From NCBI GenBank assembly GCA_009760855.2, contig WPIO01000080.1, positions 67,001-131,000 on the forward strand: DNA of 64,000 nt. The letters are read 5' to 3'. How positions within the stretch are numbered: the stretch's first letter is position 1; each line of letters begins with the position of its first letter. This stretch comes from Cristatella mucedo (Eukaryota > Bryozoa > Phylactolaemata > Cristatellidae). The translations under genes and the position numbers were made by a program. The notes under the pieces were generated by a model that did no database searches, had not been told where the DNA came from, and saw nothing but the letters and a program-made list of their open reading frames with translations. Shown one piece after another: positions 24,612 to 64,000 of this stretch.

Positions 24612-25179
24612 CAATCGGATTAATAAGCCACTAACATTTTAAAGCCAACATCGCACCAAAAATTGCGTGGAAGCCAGCTGAAAGATTATCGTGACCCACA
24701 CAGGCACATAGTGCGGCTTGACTGCGATCGGTCACGGCATGGTAGCATACAAAGTCCAGCACAGCTATCAGGAGGCAATTGATCACCAGCCAGCCCGTAC
24801 TCATTCAGACACTTTCAAAGGTCGGCATTTGCATGCAAAGATTACTTTGGTTACCTCTTAGCTCCCCCAAGCCACAGTTTGAAGCCAACGTTGTGCTGCA
24901 ACTGACCATCGACCTAAGCATGTTCTTACTGTTTGCTACCAGTGTTCTCGAGGTGCATAGACCTGGTGGCATCAAGATCACATTAATAAGAAGAAGAATC
25001 AGCCACATTTGTGTGAAAGCAAAGACATGCACACGGCAGTACAATACAAACACCCACATCGTAGCATTGGAGAAAGGTGGTCTGCACAGGTCTACTAGTT
25101 GGGTCATCAAGTACAACAACAAGATTTGCTGCAAACTTAGCAGCTTTAGCAGGCTGTGACTGATACTCTCGGTGGCTGA

Positions 25180-28100
25180 TCACGCATGACTAGCAATTAT
25201 ATTGAAGAAGTGATAAACATCGTCAGTGTCATACATGGCGACTTGGGTATTGCATCGTTGGCACCGTACAGCATAGTAAGTGTCACCGCCACAGCTGCTC
25301 TCGGCAGCAGTAGCTGATTGGTCAGCAACGGCCATTGCCGGCAGATCGGTTGCCATGGCAGCAGCAGCTAGCTGCTGCTGCTGCCGCTTTCTCTTGCTGC
25401 CTGCCTTTGCTCCTGATTTGACGCGACTGTCACTAGCCATAGACAGTTTCTCGGTCCGGTCAACCATACAGTTCATGACAAACATGGCTCGGTACTGATT
25501 TTGGTAGATGCTGTGCCTATAGCAAAGCAAGAAGATAGCTTAGCAATGTAACAATTAACGTGCCCGTTGATGATCGACACAGCTCACAGGTGACTCCCTG
25601 AAAGGCACATGTAATGAGACACTACTAGATGGTGCCATCCTAATATTACAATATGAAACGACACATAATACTAATGATACAACAGAGGTCCAGTCACACC
25701 TCACATTGCCAGCAATGGGGGAAGTGGTATGACAAAAAAGAACCCAACGCCACAGGGAGTACATGAACGGTGCTACATCTTATAACCTCGACAGGAAGAG
25801 TTCTGTTAACTGAATGAAATGCCTAGTCCTACCATTCCCACGGATGTGGAGGCTGCTGTAGAACTACGGGCTGCTATTCCTATGCTGAAGCTGTGCTTCT
25901 GCACGAGTCCCCAATAAACCCAGTATGCACCCTTGCTTTATTCAAAGCTCATTCGCAGGCGTCCCTCCAAACCTCAGTGCTTAGTCTCGTACAGTTATTG
26001 CCGAACTGAGCCACATGCTTCATCTCAGTCCCGCCCCAGCTCATTCTGAGCACTGCACTGCTGCTGGAGGTCTATGGATTCTTTTCCAATCTAGCTCCAC
26101 TCTCATAAAGAAAGGGCCACAGTTCAGCTGTACTGCCACCTTTGCCCCACCGTCACTGTCTCACCAAAGAGAAAGCCAGTAAAAATAGGCTACACAGCGA
26201 ACAAACGGAGCCAGCGGCTAACTCTTACCGTTGACAGTCGAGACAGAGTGTGACCATGCATGCAGGACAGTTCAGCACAGCATCGGTGGTAGACGCCTGC
26301 GCTGCAGGCACCGAGGCAGCACCCCGTGACTTTAGGCCAGTTCTTTTGGCTGCAGCAGCCTTAACCTTGTACGAGTTCCGGCGCTGGTCCACCCAGCTCT
26401 GATCTTCAGCGTCCATGTTCGGATCGTAGAACAGTTCGTCGTTACTGGGTATTGGATGGCGCTTCCGTCTCGGAGCCTGGCCCATTCTAGCGAGGCACTC
26501 GTCCAAGCTACCACCACGTGACATGGCTACAAAAGACCACGGTTTGTACGAGAAGTAAACAGAATCTATTTGCTACTGTTTTCGAAGAGAGCACGAGGCA
26601 GGCGAAGCAACAAACTGAGTCGCCATGCACGCACATCAAGCAGTGCAGTATCAAGCCCCAGCAACAACTCATATCCGGCTGCAGCTTACCAGAACCGGTT
26701 GAGGCAGCAACAGCACTGCTGCCGTTGCTGCTGCCATCATCTGCCTCGTATTCACCCTCGGAATCGGAGTCGAAGTAGATATTGTCATAATACCTGACGG
26801 GTTCCTGTGGTTCCACTGCACTGCCACTCGATGCCCCACGTGATTTGATGTGACCTGTATCTGCAATCAAATCGAATGCCACAAACATGTATACAATAAA
26901 ATGTAATTCATTTGTATGGTGCCCTAAGTATTTCGTATGGCGAACTAAATCTTTATCCAGGTGCTTCACATATGCTGCAGGGCTCGAGCCCAAGACTTCG
27001 ATCGTTGAGAACCATGACCTCGGTTGTTAAAGGGAGCATGTTGTCCCCTGGGTCAAACCAGGGGATCGATTAGCTATAATGCTTACAACATCTGCTATCC
27101 GGTGAAGCTCATAGAAAAAATGTTAGGATCAGCCGAAACAGCAGCCCCATCAATCGTAGGAGCAGTAGAGCAGCAGGCTATCACTTTGGTTTGCACCAGG
27201 CAATAAAGAATTGCCTGCAGCCGTATTTAAACAGCCAGGATCGTGAAGTGCAAGCACATCACCTCTGGGCTAAGACTAGTCCACAGCCATCTCCCTCCAC
27301 CTTAAGGACAATCAGTTAGCTCTGAGCTTGTTCATTCCGAAAGTGGTTGCTGCATACATCTATTGGTTAATACAGCATCTCCTGAAGGTCAGAAACGGCA
27401 ATCGACCCGTCTGCAATTTAATGCAGGCCCATCCCAACATCTATATGAAGAGTAGTGGGTTGGAACGATTAGCAACTCCCAAGCATCCCGACTGTTTCAA
27501 ATGAGCTACAATGTTACATTATTCAAATTGCAGGTAAACAAGTCAAGGGTCGATTCAAATTAAAGATTCCATCTTTAAAAGTTAACAAGAGACAATCCAA
27601 TCGGGCCAATGACCAGCAGCAGGAGGCAAAGATAAGGCGCCAGCATGTACAGGGTGGGGGCAGAACTTGCTTATTCTACAGAGGGAAGGGGTTGGACAGC
27701 AGAAGGAGCGGAGCTCTTCTGGAAGGTTCTCACCACATTTTGATGGTTGTAAGACACTACTTCAAAATATAGCACCAGGCAGGCATTGCATGCAGAGGTG
27801 ACAAAAACAAGTCGATAGAAGCATTAAGTGGCATTGTAGGTGGGTAGCTGTGTCCAACCAAGAGTCTTACCAGGCCTTGCTGCCCTGGCATTTCGACCAT
27901 ACTTCCAGCTCAGCTGAGTGACTGGTATCGAAGATCGTAAGTAGCAAAGCTCACTAAACAGCAGTCTCACAATCCAGACCGTGCGGCCTTGGGTCACACC
28001 CCATGCACACACAAATAGAAACATTGCTTTGAATATTGTCTGAGCCCTAGCAACGAGCGTTTCTACTATGCTCTCCTAGCAGGACAATACTGCACTGGTC

Positions 28101-30766
28101 TAAGAAAGTTGCTGCATTTTACCGGTTCAAGCCCTGTGCTGAACACAGCAGATCAGTTAAAAACCTCTATTATTTATTCTCATCAACTTCTGGCCTGTGG
28201 TTCCCCTCCTTATACTTCCTAAAGCTTCACCCTACCCCCTTAGCACTTCACCTTAGCCTATTCTGCTCAGTCAATCATCCCCCCATCGCACCAAGCTTGC
28301 CGGTCACTTCCACACTTCACACAACGACATCTACACTCCTGCTGCCGACTGTGGTTAATCCTGTCCAGCCGCCCTGAGCTGCTTCTCTTGCACGCTACTC
28401 ACTACCTCAACTGCTCTCCTCTGACTCAGCAGCTATGCTTCTCGGTTTTTCTTTGCAGCATGAGGCGAAGTCTGTTGGCTACCGAATGCATACCGAAAGC
28501 CGCTTAGGCTGTGAGTGGGCCTACATAAAACTCTCTTCTGCATAGCAACCACTTTGTCCTGTATGGATTTGTGGAGCTGCAGACAGAGATACATTACATC
28601 ATGTAATCACATTACCAAACATCCATGATCGCCTCTAGACACTAGAGATTATACGAAACAGCTGCAAGATTACACGAAACGATTACACGTGATACAAATC
28701 AGCTGCATGGCCACTGGCAGCGAGCAAGCTCACATACCGCGTGCAAGGCAATGAGACGTCACAGTACAGCCGGGAGCCGGGCAGCACTTACCCGAGCTTC
28801 CCCGCAGCAGCTCCTCATCTCTGTCTACTTTGGCCTTCACTATGCCGCTCAGCTCAACACTCATAAGCTTTTCAAACTCGTCCTCGTCCTTGGAGGCGCC
28901 TTCGTGAGAGGCACGGCACCTCCCGGCATGCCTCAGTGCACTCCCAGCACGGCTGCTAGGAGCGCTAGCCCGCTTCAGTGCGGCATCTACTTCGTCTTCC
29001 GAGCTAATTAATAGGAAACAAAGCCTCAACTCTAGGACAAATCGCAAAGAACGATTTTTACCATTCCAAAAATATAATCTGCAAGCTACGATGCTAACAC
29101 TATTTGCTATGAAAACACATACAGGTACACAGCAGCGTTGAACCAAATCCAGGCTTTACAATATGCAACCGAATTTTAAGAGTCACATTGTGGAATGAAA
29201 ATTGGTACACACAGTCACTTGGACTTGCTTGCAGTGGGCCATAAGCACGATGCAATTAGCCTGTCTAACGTGCGACTTTGAAAACGGTCAGGTTTTGGGT
29301 TAATCGTGGTCACGTTCACACTTTTGGTAGGCCAGCAATCAAATGGGAGGTATAACGTCAGCTCTGGTGCTATTCGAGCACAGAAGGTAAGTGCACTGCA
29401 CTCGGATACTAAACTCGAATGCAGCTGGGTGGGGATAATGAGTAACCATTTTAACTTAACAGAATTTGCAGATGCACCGAGAAAGTCCGGTTTTTTCGGG
29501 TCGCGAATGTCGTGCACTGCTCCGAACCATATCCGGGCCAGATCTGCACGAAAATCTTGACCGTTGCTGACGGACTGTGTTAGCCAACCACGGACCATTT
29601 TCCTTTGCACTAAGAACAATTTCTGGCATGTCCAAAGAACCTTACTGCACAATGTTATGACGAAACAAAGCAGCAACTGGCCTAAGAATCGGTGTAAAAG
29701 GACTATTAACAGAGCGTGGCCTTGTTAGCACACATGATGTTTCACACACGATTTTTCCATAGCTAGTAGTCCGCATGTTACACATACCTCGTTTACCGTC
29801 AATATTGATAGGCTGCAGTCAATTAAAAATGCTGAATTCATGCGTGATTTCCAGCGAGGTGTGTTAACACTATTGCGGTTGGGTGTACACAGTATCGTTT
29901 CAGCAGAAGGTTGATACACTCATCATATAAACACGAGTATAATGCGTGAGAAAATTTACATACAGCTAGCTGACTGATGTGGTCAGTTTCCGTCACAGTT
30001 TCAAGGTCTGATCGCATAAGCTGGTATGCTCGGTGCTGCCAGCTGGCTCGAATTTTAGAACCGAGGGAATACAAATGATAACAATGTCGTTTGCATAGCA
30101 CCCCAAGTGAGTCAAATCGCTATCCCAGCGCTTCAAAAATCACTAAAAATGAAGCATTAACCAAGGGTTAACGACGTGCAAGCTATCATCTTTAAACACG
30201 CATACAAAGCATACATGCAAAACCAGCATGCACAATTGCACGAGAAGTAAGGTACTCGCTCTTTACAATGCACGACGTGTGTTCGAGTCCTCCACTATGC
30301 GATGCGATCTCTTACTGCCCACTGCGAGCGGTGGAAATAGCCATTATTGCTCTTCTGCCGCTACATAGACGAGGCGGTTGAATCAGATAATCTCCTTTTT
30401 TTAAGACACCCGTGACGCGGGTTGGTAGGACCTCAGGTTATTAACATGTACCAAATCATGAACAGTACGACGTCACCGGGGCGCAGAGAAAACTGAACGG
30501 AATTGACGCATATTTAGCTGATACCTAGATGATGCAACGGCAAAGAGGTGGCAACAGAACTGAGGTTCAGACTTTCGGATTACTGTGAAGTTCAGCCCAA
30601 CAGAGCGTGACTTTATATACGACAATGCAACATCGCGGACCTGAAGAACATGAGATTTGATCTGGAAAATTTCTTTCTTTTTCTTACCCACTCTACATTA
30701 CCTGGAAGCTACTTCTTCGTCGCTATCTTCTTCTACGTAGTCGCATTCGAAATTCCGCGTAGCCAT
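25180..30766 (-). CDS. EAPP: E2F-associated phosphoprotein (EAPP)
   Basis: Exons in coding order: 30702-30766, 28792-29003, 26690-26860, 26229-26526, 25180-25516; 360 residues, against about 285 in human. EAPP is a nuclear phosphoprotein that binds activating E2Fs and modulates E2F-dependent transcription. Family marks: YVEEDSDEEVASSSEDEVD at the N-terminus, DEDEFEKLMSVEL, YYDNIYFDSDSE, IPSNDELFYDPNMD then QSWVDQRR, and the Cys-rich end: LNCPACMVTLCLDCQRH, QYRAMFVMNC, VRCQRCNTQVAMYD, VYHFFNIIASHA and stop. The Cys pairs look like a zinc-binding fold. Extra length comes from Ala/Ser/Gln-rich inserts in exons 3 to 5. It is divergent from ASPP across a short shared promoter. Confidence 0.95.
26895..27070 (-). 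mobile_element. SINE-A copy, reversed
   Basis: The minus strand reads a tRNA-like head, then GGGCTCGAGCCC-type sequence, then GTGAAGCACCTGGATAAAGATT and a degraded GGGCACCATACAAATGAATT tail. The same order is seen in the plus copies at 48.8 and 52.9 kb. It sits in EAPP intron 2. Confidence 0.7.
28200..28610 (+). mobile_element. LINE-B 3' fragment
   Basis: Shares, with changes, the block CTGCCGACTGTGG, CTCACTACCTCAACTGCTCTC, ATGAGGCGAAGTCTGTTGGC, ACCGAAAGCCGCTTAGGC with the copies at 39.8 kb and 55.8 kb. It ends near GAGATACATTACATCATG, the ATTAC-type tail of this family. It lies in EAPP intron 1, 5' of exon 28792-29003 on the minus strand map only by overlap of the intron boundary region. 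Confidence 0.65.
30075..30185 (-). mobile_element. SINE-A tail and head fragment, reversed
   Basis: The minus strand holds a worn tail (AGCGCTGGGATAGCGATTTGACTC, then GGGGTGCTATGCAAAC) and a head remnant (GTTAACCCTTGGTTAATGC). It lies in EAPP intron 1. Confidence 0.5.
30245..30400 (+). mobile_element. SINE-B copy
   Basis: B-box-like GTTCGAGTCC near 30,281, then the family body (CTGCCCACTGCGAGCGGTGG, TTGCTCTTCTGCCGCTACA) and a T-run. It lies in EAPP intron 1, about 370 bp inside the gene. Confidence 0.65.
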
Positions 30767-30980
30767 AGCGAGTTTCCCGCTACGCGGTAATATCAACCGG
30801 TAAACTAATCTCATAAAATACTATTTGGTCGTATAAATAAAATTAGTCATACAAGTGTATGCTTGTAATTTTCTTTTAATTTCCACATATTTATAAGCTA
30901 CTCTCCCAAGAAACTTGTCACCTCTTCAACAGCGGTTGTCTGCCAACATCCGTAATGTTCCCAGTAATAGTTGGACTTGG
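30767..30980. promoter_or_regulatory. Shared divergent promoter of EAPP and ASPP with E2F-type site
   Basis: Only 214 bp separate the two proposed start codons, so one short region must serve both genes. TTTCCCGC at 30,773-30,780 matches the E2F consensus TTTSSCGC and lies 6 bp from the EAPP ATG. A CTACGCGGTAA stretch is next to it. The remainder is AT-rich with no clear TATA box in a sensible position. The ASPP transcription start is inferred. Confidence 0.6.
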
Positions 30981-59826
<28,846 letters not shown>

Positions 59827-60690
59827 CAACGTCATGCACACTCGGGGCTTGACCATTGACTCTATGAAGCGTGACCTGTGACAGTGAACGTGCGAGCCGT
59901 GGCCTCGAGCGGGCTCAGCCGTCGAGCGTCGAGTCGTAGGTTGTCGCTCTATACGTCACCACTGCGGATGTGCAGCGTGTCTTGTCTTTATCGAAGTCTA
60001 CAACGAAACCCGTGCGCCACGAGGCTGCTAGTCTGAGGCTGTGAAGGGCTCGCTAGACCAGGGTATTGACTGGTGTCACTCCCTCCTCACCGCAAGCTGC
60101 AGCTTCAGCAGCATCATGTACTAAGATTGAGAACCCCTCTGTGATGTGATGCCATTAGTGACGATGGTGGCAGCTGCATGGAGGATGGGGATAGCTGCAC
60201 CCAGCCTGGTGATAGCTGCAAGTAATGACTCAGCTGGTGCTCAGCTTGCAATTTGTGTCTGCCGATCCGAGATAGCACCGGGGTTCATGTAAATTCGCCT
60301 GCGTTCTGCAACCACACAGCGTCTGACTGCCACCGTTTGGTGCACTGCATGTATTTCAGGATGATGCCGTCGTGAGTTGAAGCTAGTAAACATAATTTAA
60401 CTGAAGTTTATGCTTTCTATTACTTGTAGCCAACAGTTGCCTCGTATAGCTGCAGCGCAGCCTGTCACATTGGATAAGCTTGAGGTAAATTCATGTAAGC
60501 AAAGGCTGGTTTTGCCTTGTTAACGAACGGTTTGTAAACAGAGGCAGCTCCCATGGGCAGGTCACTCGTTTGATTTCCTGAACAAAGCAACATGGATCGA
60601 ATTACTGCGATGAAAAATGATAGTGATACCGATGCGCTAATCAGCCGGTCTACCATGAAGCGCAAGGAGGGGCAGCAGTTATGATAGAGG
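59827..60690. other. ASPP 3' flank, no further gene seen
   Basis: This presumably includes the ASPP 3' UTR. I found no AATAAA or ATTAAA in a convincing place before the LINE fragment at 60.7 kb. No coding match. Confidence 0.4.
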
Positions 60691-60694
60691 CAAT

Positions 60695-60865
<171 letters not shown>

Positions 60866-61526
60866 AATCTCTTCTAATTATAACTTCTAAAGTAACAACT
60901 TGAATTCTACCGTTGCTGCGGTGTAGGCCCCGGATCTTAACCCAGTGGTGAGGTGCACATACTCCACAACCCGTAAGCCGAAGGCATACAAAAAACTCTG
61001 GTAACAAATTACGGTAGAGAACTTTCCTGCTTGTTTGTTTGTTGCTATTGAGCTTACTTTTGTAAGCAGGCTTATGTTGCCTCATCCATTAAAAGTACCT
61101 GTAGCATCCATCTGGAGGAAAAAATATGTATGCCCGACGATTTTATACTTGATTGCGTCTATGAATACTAAAGTCTCTCGTGTTGCATTATTTCAGGTTG
61201 CTTTATTACTGGGTTTCCTTCCATAAATTCCATTTTCTGCGTATTTCGTCTTGTATCAATTGAACAACACCGAACACAGGGAAATTTTTTGCTCGGTCTC
61301 GTCTTGCTGAATCGCACTGCATCAATATATACTGCGCGTTTTCTGTAAAGCATCGACCAGTGCGTTGCAATGCGAAAAGATAAAACAGAAAGAGATATCT
61401 ATGCATAGACATAGAGCGAGTGAAGTGGGATGGCTTCGCATGTATGTCGTGTGTGCAAGCGCTATCTATTCGGAGTGGGAGGAGCGGGTCAGGAAGCAGT
61501 GAGGACGAGTGGGAAGGCAAAGAGTG

Positions 61527-61565
<39 letters not shown>

Positions 61566-62930
61566 CACTTGATAAAGCGCCCTCAGAGAACTCAATCTCT
61601 TTCTAGGCGCTCTACATTTGCTGCAAAGGGAAACGCAATTGAATGGTGAGTAATGCTATGCTTGATAAGCAACATGAATAGCATGGTTAGGGGTGACATG
61701 CACAGGGTCAGCATGCAAATGTAGTCAGTGGCAGCATGCACAGTGTCAGCAGGCATAACCACATTAAGGACGAATCACAGGGACCCACTAAATGCTGTCC
61801 TAAATAGGTGTGTTTTTAAGTTCTTTTTAAATGTGGTCAAGTCAGGGGATGTTCTGACACAAGTCGGGAGTGAGTTCCAGGCTTTGGGAGCATACGAACT
61901 AAATGCACGGTCTCCAAAGGATTTAAGGTTTGTACGAGGTATTTCCAGACTGTTGGATTCCGAAAAGCACGATAGTTAACACAAAAGTACGATGCTTGGC
62001 CTGGTGGGGGAGTAGATATGAGAGTTAGGCTGGAGCCAAAGAATGAAGTGACCTAAAAGTGAGCGACGAAACCTTGAAGTCGATCCGTTGCTTGACTGGT
62101 AGCAAGTGCAGATCGGCGAGAAGTGGTGTGATGTGGCAACTGTGACGCTCACGACAGACAAGCCTAGCTGCAGAGTTGTGCACCAGCTGCAATCGCCTGA
62201 TTGCACATGCTGGTAGGCCAGTAAGCAGTGAGTTACAGAAGTCAAGACGGGATATCACGAATGCATGGACCAACTTAGACGTGCTATCCTTATCTAAATA
62301 AGCCCAAAATTTAGAGATGCTATGTAGCTGAAAGTAGGCAGATTTGACTGTGGAGCTGATGTGGTCGTCTAACGAGAGGTCACTTTGGAACATGACACCT
62401 AGATTTCGAGCTGATTCAACAGGAGATATGCTGACAGAGCCAATTTTGAGCGTCAGCCTTTCCAATTTCTAAATCACACTGGGTTTGCCCATAACTAGTA
62501 AGTTGGTATTATCATCAATTAGTTTTACAAAAATTTGCTGCCAGCAATGTGCAGATGTCATCAATACATGCATGGAGTGAGTTGAGAGAATTCGAGGTGC
62601 TCGAAGGCTGGGAGGGATCAAAGCAAAGGTACAACTGAGTGTCATCCACATAGAAGTGAAAGCCTAGATTGTGCTTGGCAGTCACATGAGCAAGAGGGAG
62701 AGTATAAACCGTGAAAAGAACCGGACCTAGCACGGAGCCCTGAGGTACCCCATAGTTCAGAGGTACCTTGGATGATCTTTGTCCATTCACGTAAATACTC
62801 TGGAGTCTCTCCTTGAGATCGGACCTGAACCGTCACAGTGCAGTGCCAGTGATGCCCAGGCGAGATGAGAGGCGCTCTAGAAGAACTTGGTGATCGATTG
62901 TATCAAAAGCTGCCGAAAGATCGAGAGAGA
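61527..62930 (-). mobile_element. LINE-A copy, reversed, 5' truncated at a GA run
   Basis: (AAT)n of about 37 bp, reversed tail and 3' UTR. On the minus strand the reverse transcriptase then runs from AAFDTIDHQVLLERLSSRLG through NGQRSSKVPLNYGVPQGSVL, FHFYVDDTQLYLCFD (YVDD in place of YADD) and NLGVMFQSDLSLDDHIS to the 3' end, with frameshifts. The match stops exactly where a GA run begins at about 62,922. Confidence 0.92.
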
Positions 62931-63110
62931 GAGAGAGAGACTGCAGGGGGATACAAAGAGGCTCCCGTGGGGGGGGGGGGGGCATGCAGAGAGACACAGA
63001 GAGGCTGCGGGGGGGGGGGAGGATACCGAGAGAGAAAGAGGGAGGGAGGGAGGGGAGAGAGAGACACGAAGACAGAAAGACAGCGAGAGAGACAGAGAGG
63101 TCTTCCTCGA
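62922..63110. repeat. GA-rich and poly-G low-complexity block
   Basis: A GA run, then two long G-runs (about 62,970-62,982 and 63,009-63,019) separated by AGAGAGACACAGAGAGGC, then GAGGGAGGGAGGGA. It could form G-quadruplexes on the plus strand. Confidence 0.9.
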
Positions 63111-64000
63111 GTGAGCAGGCGAAGGACAGCAAGCAAAATTTATATAAGTTTTGGCTGAACCGCTACTTAGTGCGGCAAATAATTTGACATATGACACGGT
63201 GCGGATTCATTGACTGTACTTCAGGAACGCTAGAGGCCAGTTGGCTAGGAGCCAGGCACTTTGGAGCAAGAGTGAGCGTCTGCAGTGGGCGTGAGAGCCC
63301 CGCGGCGGCAGGCGTGAGATTCGTCCGGCGTGCTCCTGAGCACTGGTTACAGGCCACCGTCGTTCGTGGTCTTATGACCGCGAGTCGAGGTTTCGGTTCA
63401 GTGGACACGCAATACAACGGAAGCAGAGACTCGTGGGTAATTGCAATTGATCGTCGATGCACTGCTGCTGAGTGCAGAGCGTAGCAAACTTCTAGTTCGA
63501 GCCTTACCTATTCCAGGTTAGCCGCTGGCTTCTTAGTAGGTTCATAGTAGCTTCTAAAGTAGCTGCCATAGGAGATTCAGGCCTTATTTTTAGCCAAGCA
63601 CGCGACTCCGGCGCGTTGCGTTTTCATGGGCTGCATAATTGCAGTTCGATAATGCTCTGGCGATCGCATGAGAGTCGACTCCTAAATTGTATTCTGAAAG
63701 TCTTCCGTCCTTATTTGGTTCCTTTACTTTCCTGCAAACGCTGCTCGCTGTGGCGCTTAGTGATTAGCCTTAACGTTCACTTTACTATCCAATTTTGATA
63801 ACTTAACCAAGATCTTACGCTTGACGACTAAGACGCTTGTTGACCGCGAGGAAGGTCGCTCTGCTCCGGCTAGGCAGTGCTGTCGTCAAGAAAACCGAAC
63901 ACTTACTTCACGGGCTTCCGACCCGAAAGTCTCATGTGCATATCCCTTGAGGCTATTGTCTCCTGAGTCACATGACACCTCTACATCTGGGCTCGGCAGC
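63111..64000. other. Right edge, nothing recognised
   Basis: Mixed-composition DNA with only short open frames in every frame. No splice-supported exon or known repeat family could be assigned. Confidence 0.4.

Noticed and set aside
24779-25159. 126-codon plus-strand frame and a 109-codon minus frame
   Set aside because: They lie in the presumed EAPP 3' UTR and show no family signal or splice support.
60125-60141. Possible second SPIN terminus (GATTGAGAACCCCTCTG)
   Set aside because: Only about 14 bases fit, the end has an extra CT, and the flank does not match the hAT target consensus. No internal element sequence is next to it.

Overview
The window is animal nuclear DNA. Genes are split into short exons with GT-AG introns. 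The protein families are metazoan (nephrocystin-1, a fibrinogen-domain lectin, phospholipase B1, EAPP, ASPP). Between and inside the genes lie non-LTR retrotransposons, tRNA-headed SINEs, a hAT element and long microsatellites. The gene set and repeat types fit an invertebrate that keeps nephrocystin-1; I cannot name the phylum or species from sequence alone.

Layout. 1-7,680 (minus): NPHP1, running off the left edge, so its C-terminal part is missing. 8,913-11,153 (plus): a small secreted fibrinogen-related protein in five exons. 13,569-19,122 (minus): a secreted single-unit phospholipase B1 in twelve exons. 19,123-25,179: a long gap with a GC-rich island at about 20.95-22.45 kb and one unassigned open frame. 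25,180-30,766 (minus): EAPP, five exons. 30,981-59,826 (plus): a 14-exon ASPP gene (PPP1R13B/TP53BP2 type) with an N-terminal ubiquitin-like fold, coiled coil, very long Ala/Ser/Pro-rich middle, a PP1-binding RVSF motif, ankyrin repeats and SH3. EAPP and ASPP are divergent, with only 214 bp between their start codons and an E2F-type site in that gap. 59.8-64 kb: repeats and no recognised gene.

I assembled the exon chains by hand. Coding lengths are in frame for the four complete genes: 708 bp fibrinogen-related, 1,152 bp PLB1, 1,083 bp EAPP and 4,347 bp ASPP. Every exon junction assigned has GT and AG and a matching phase.

Repeats. One L2/CR1-like LINE family (called LINE-A here) has a copy with an uninterrupted reverse-transcriptase frame at 33.2-35.1 kb and many 3' fragments. 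A second, older LINE family (LINE-B) ends in an ATTAC-type tail. One SINE family (SINE-A) shares a 3' hairpin tail with LINE-A; another (SINE-B) has a different body. A hAT element strongly resembling the SPIN family, with a consensus-type target site, sits at 46.0 kb. A 145-bp near-perfect hairpin lies at 54.9 kb in an ASPP intron.
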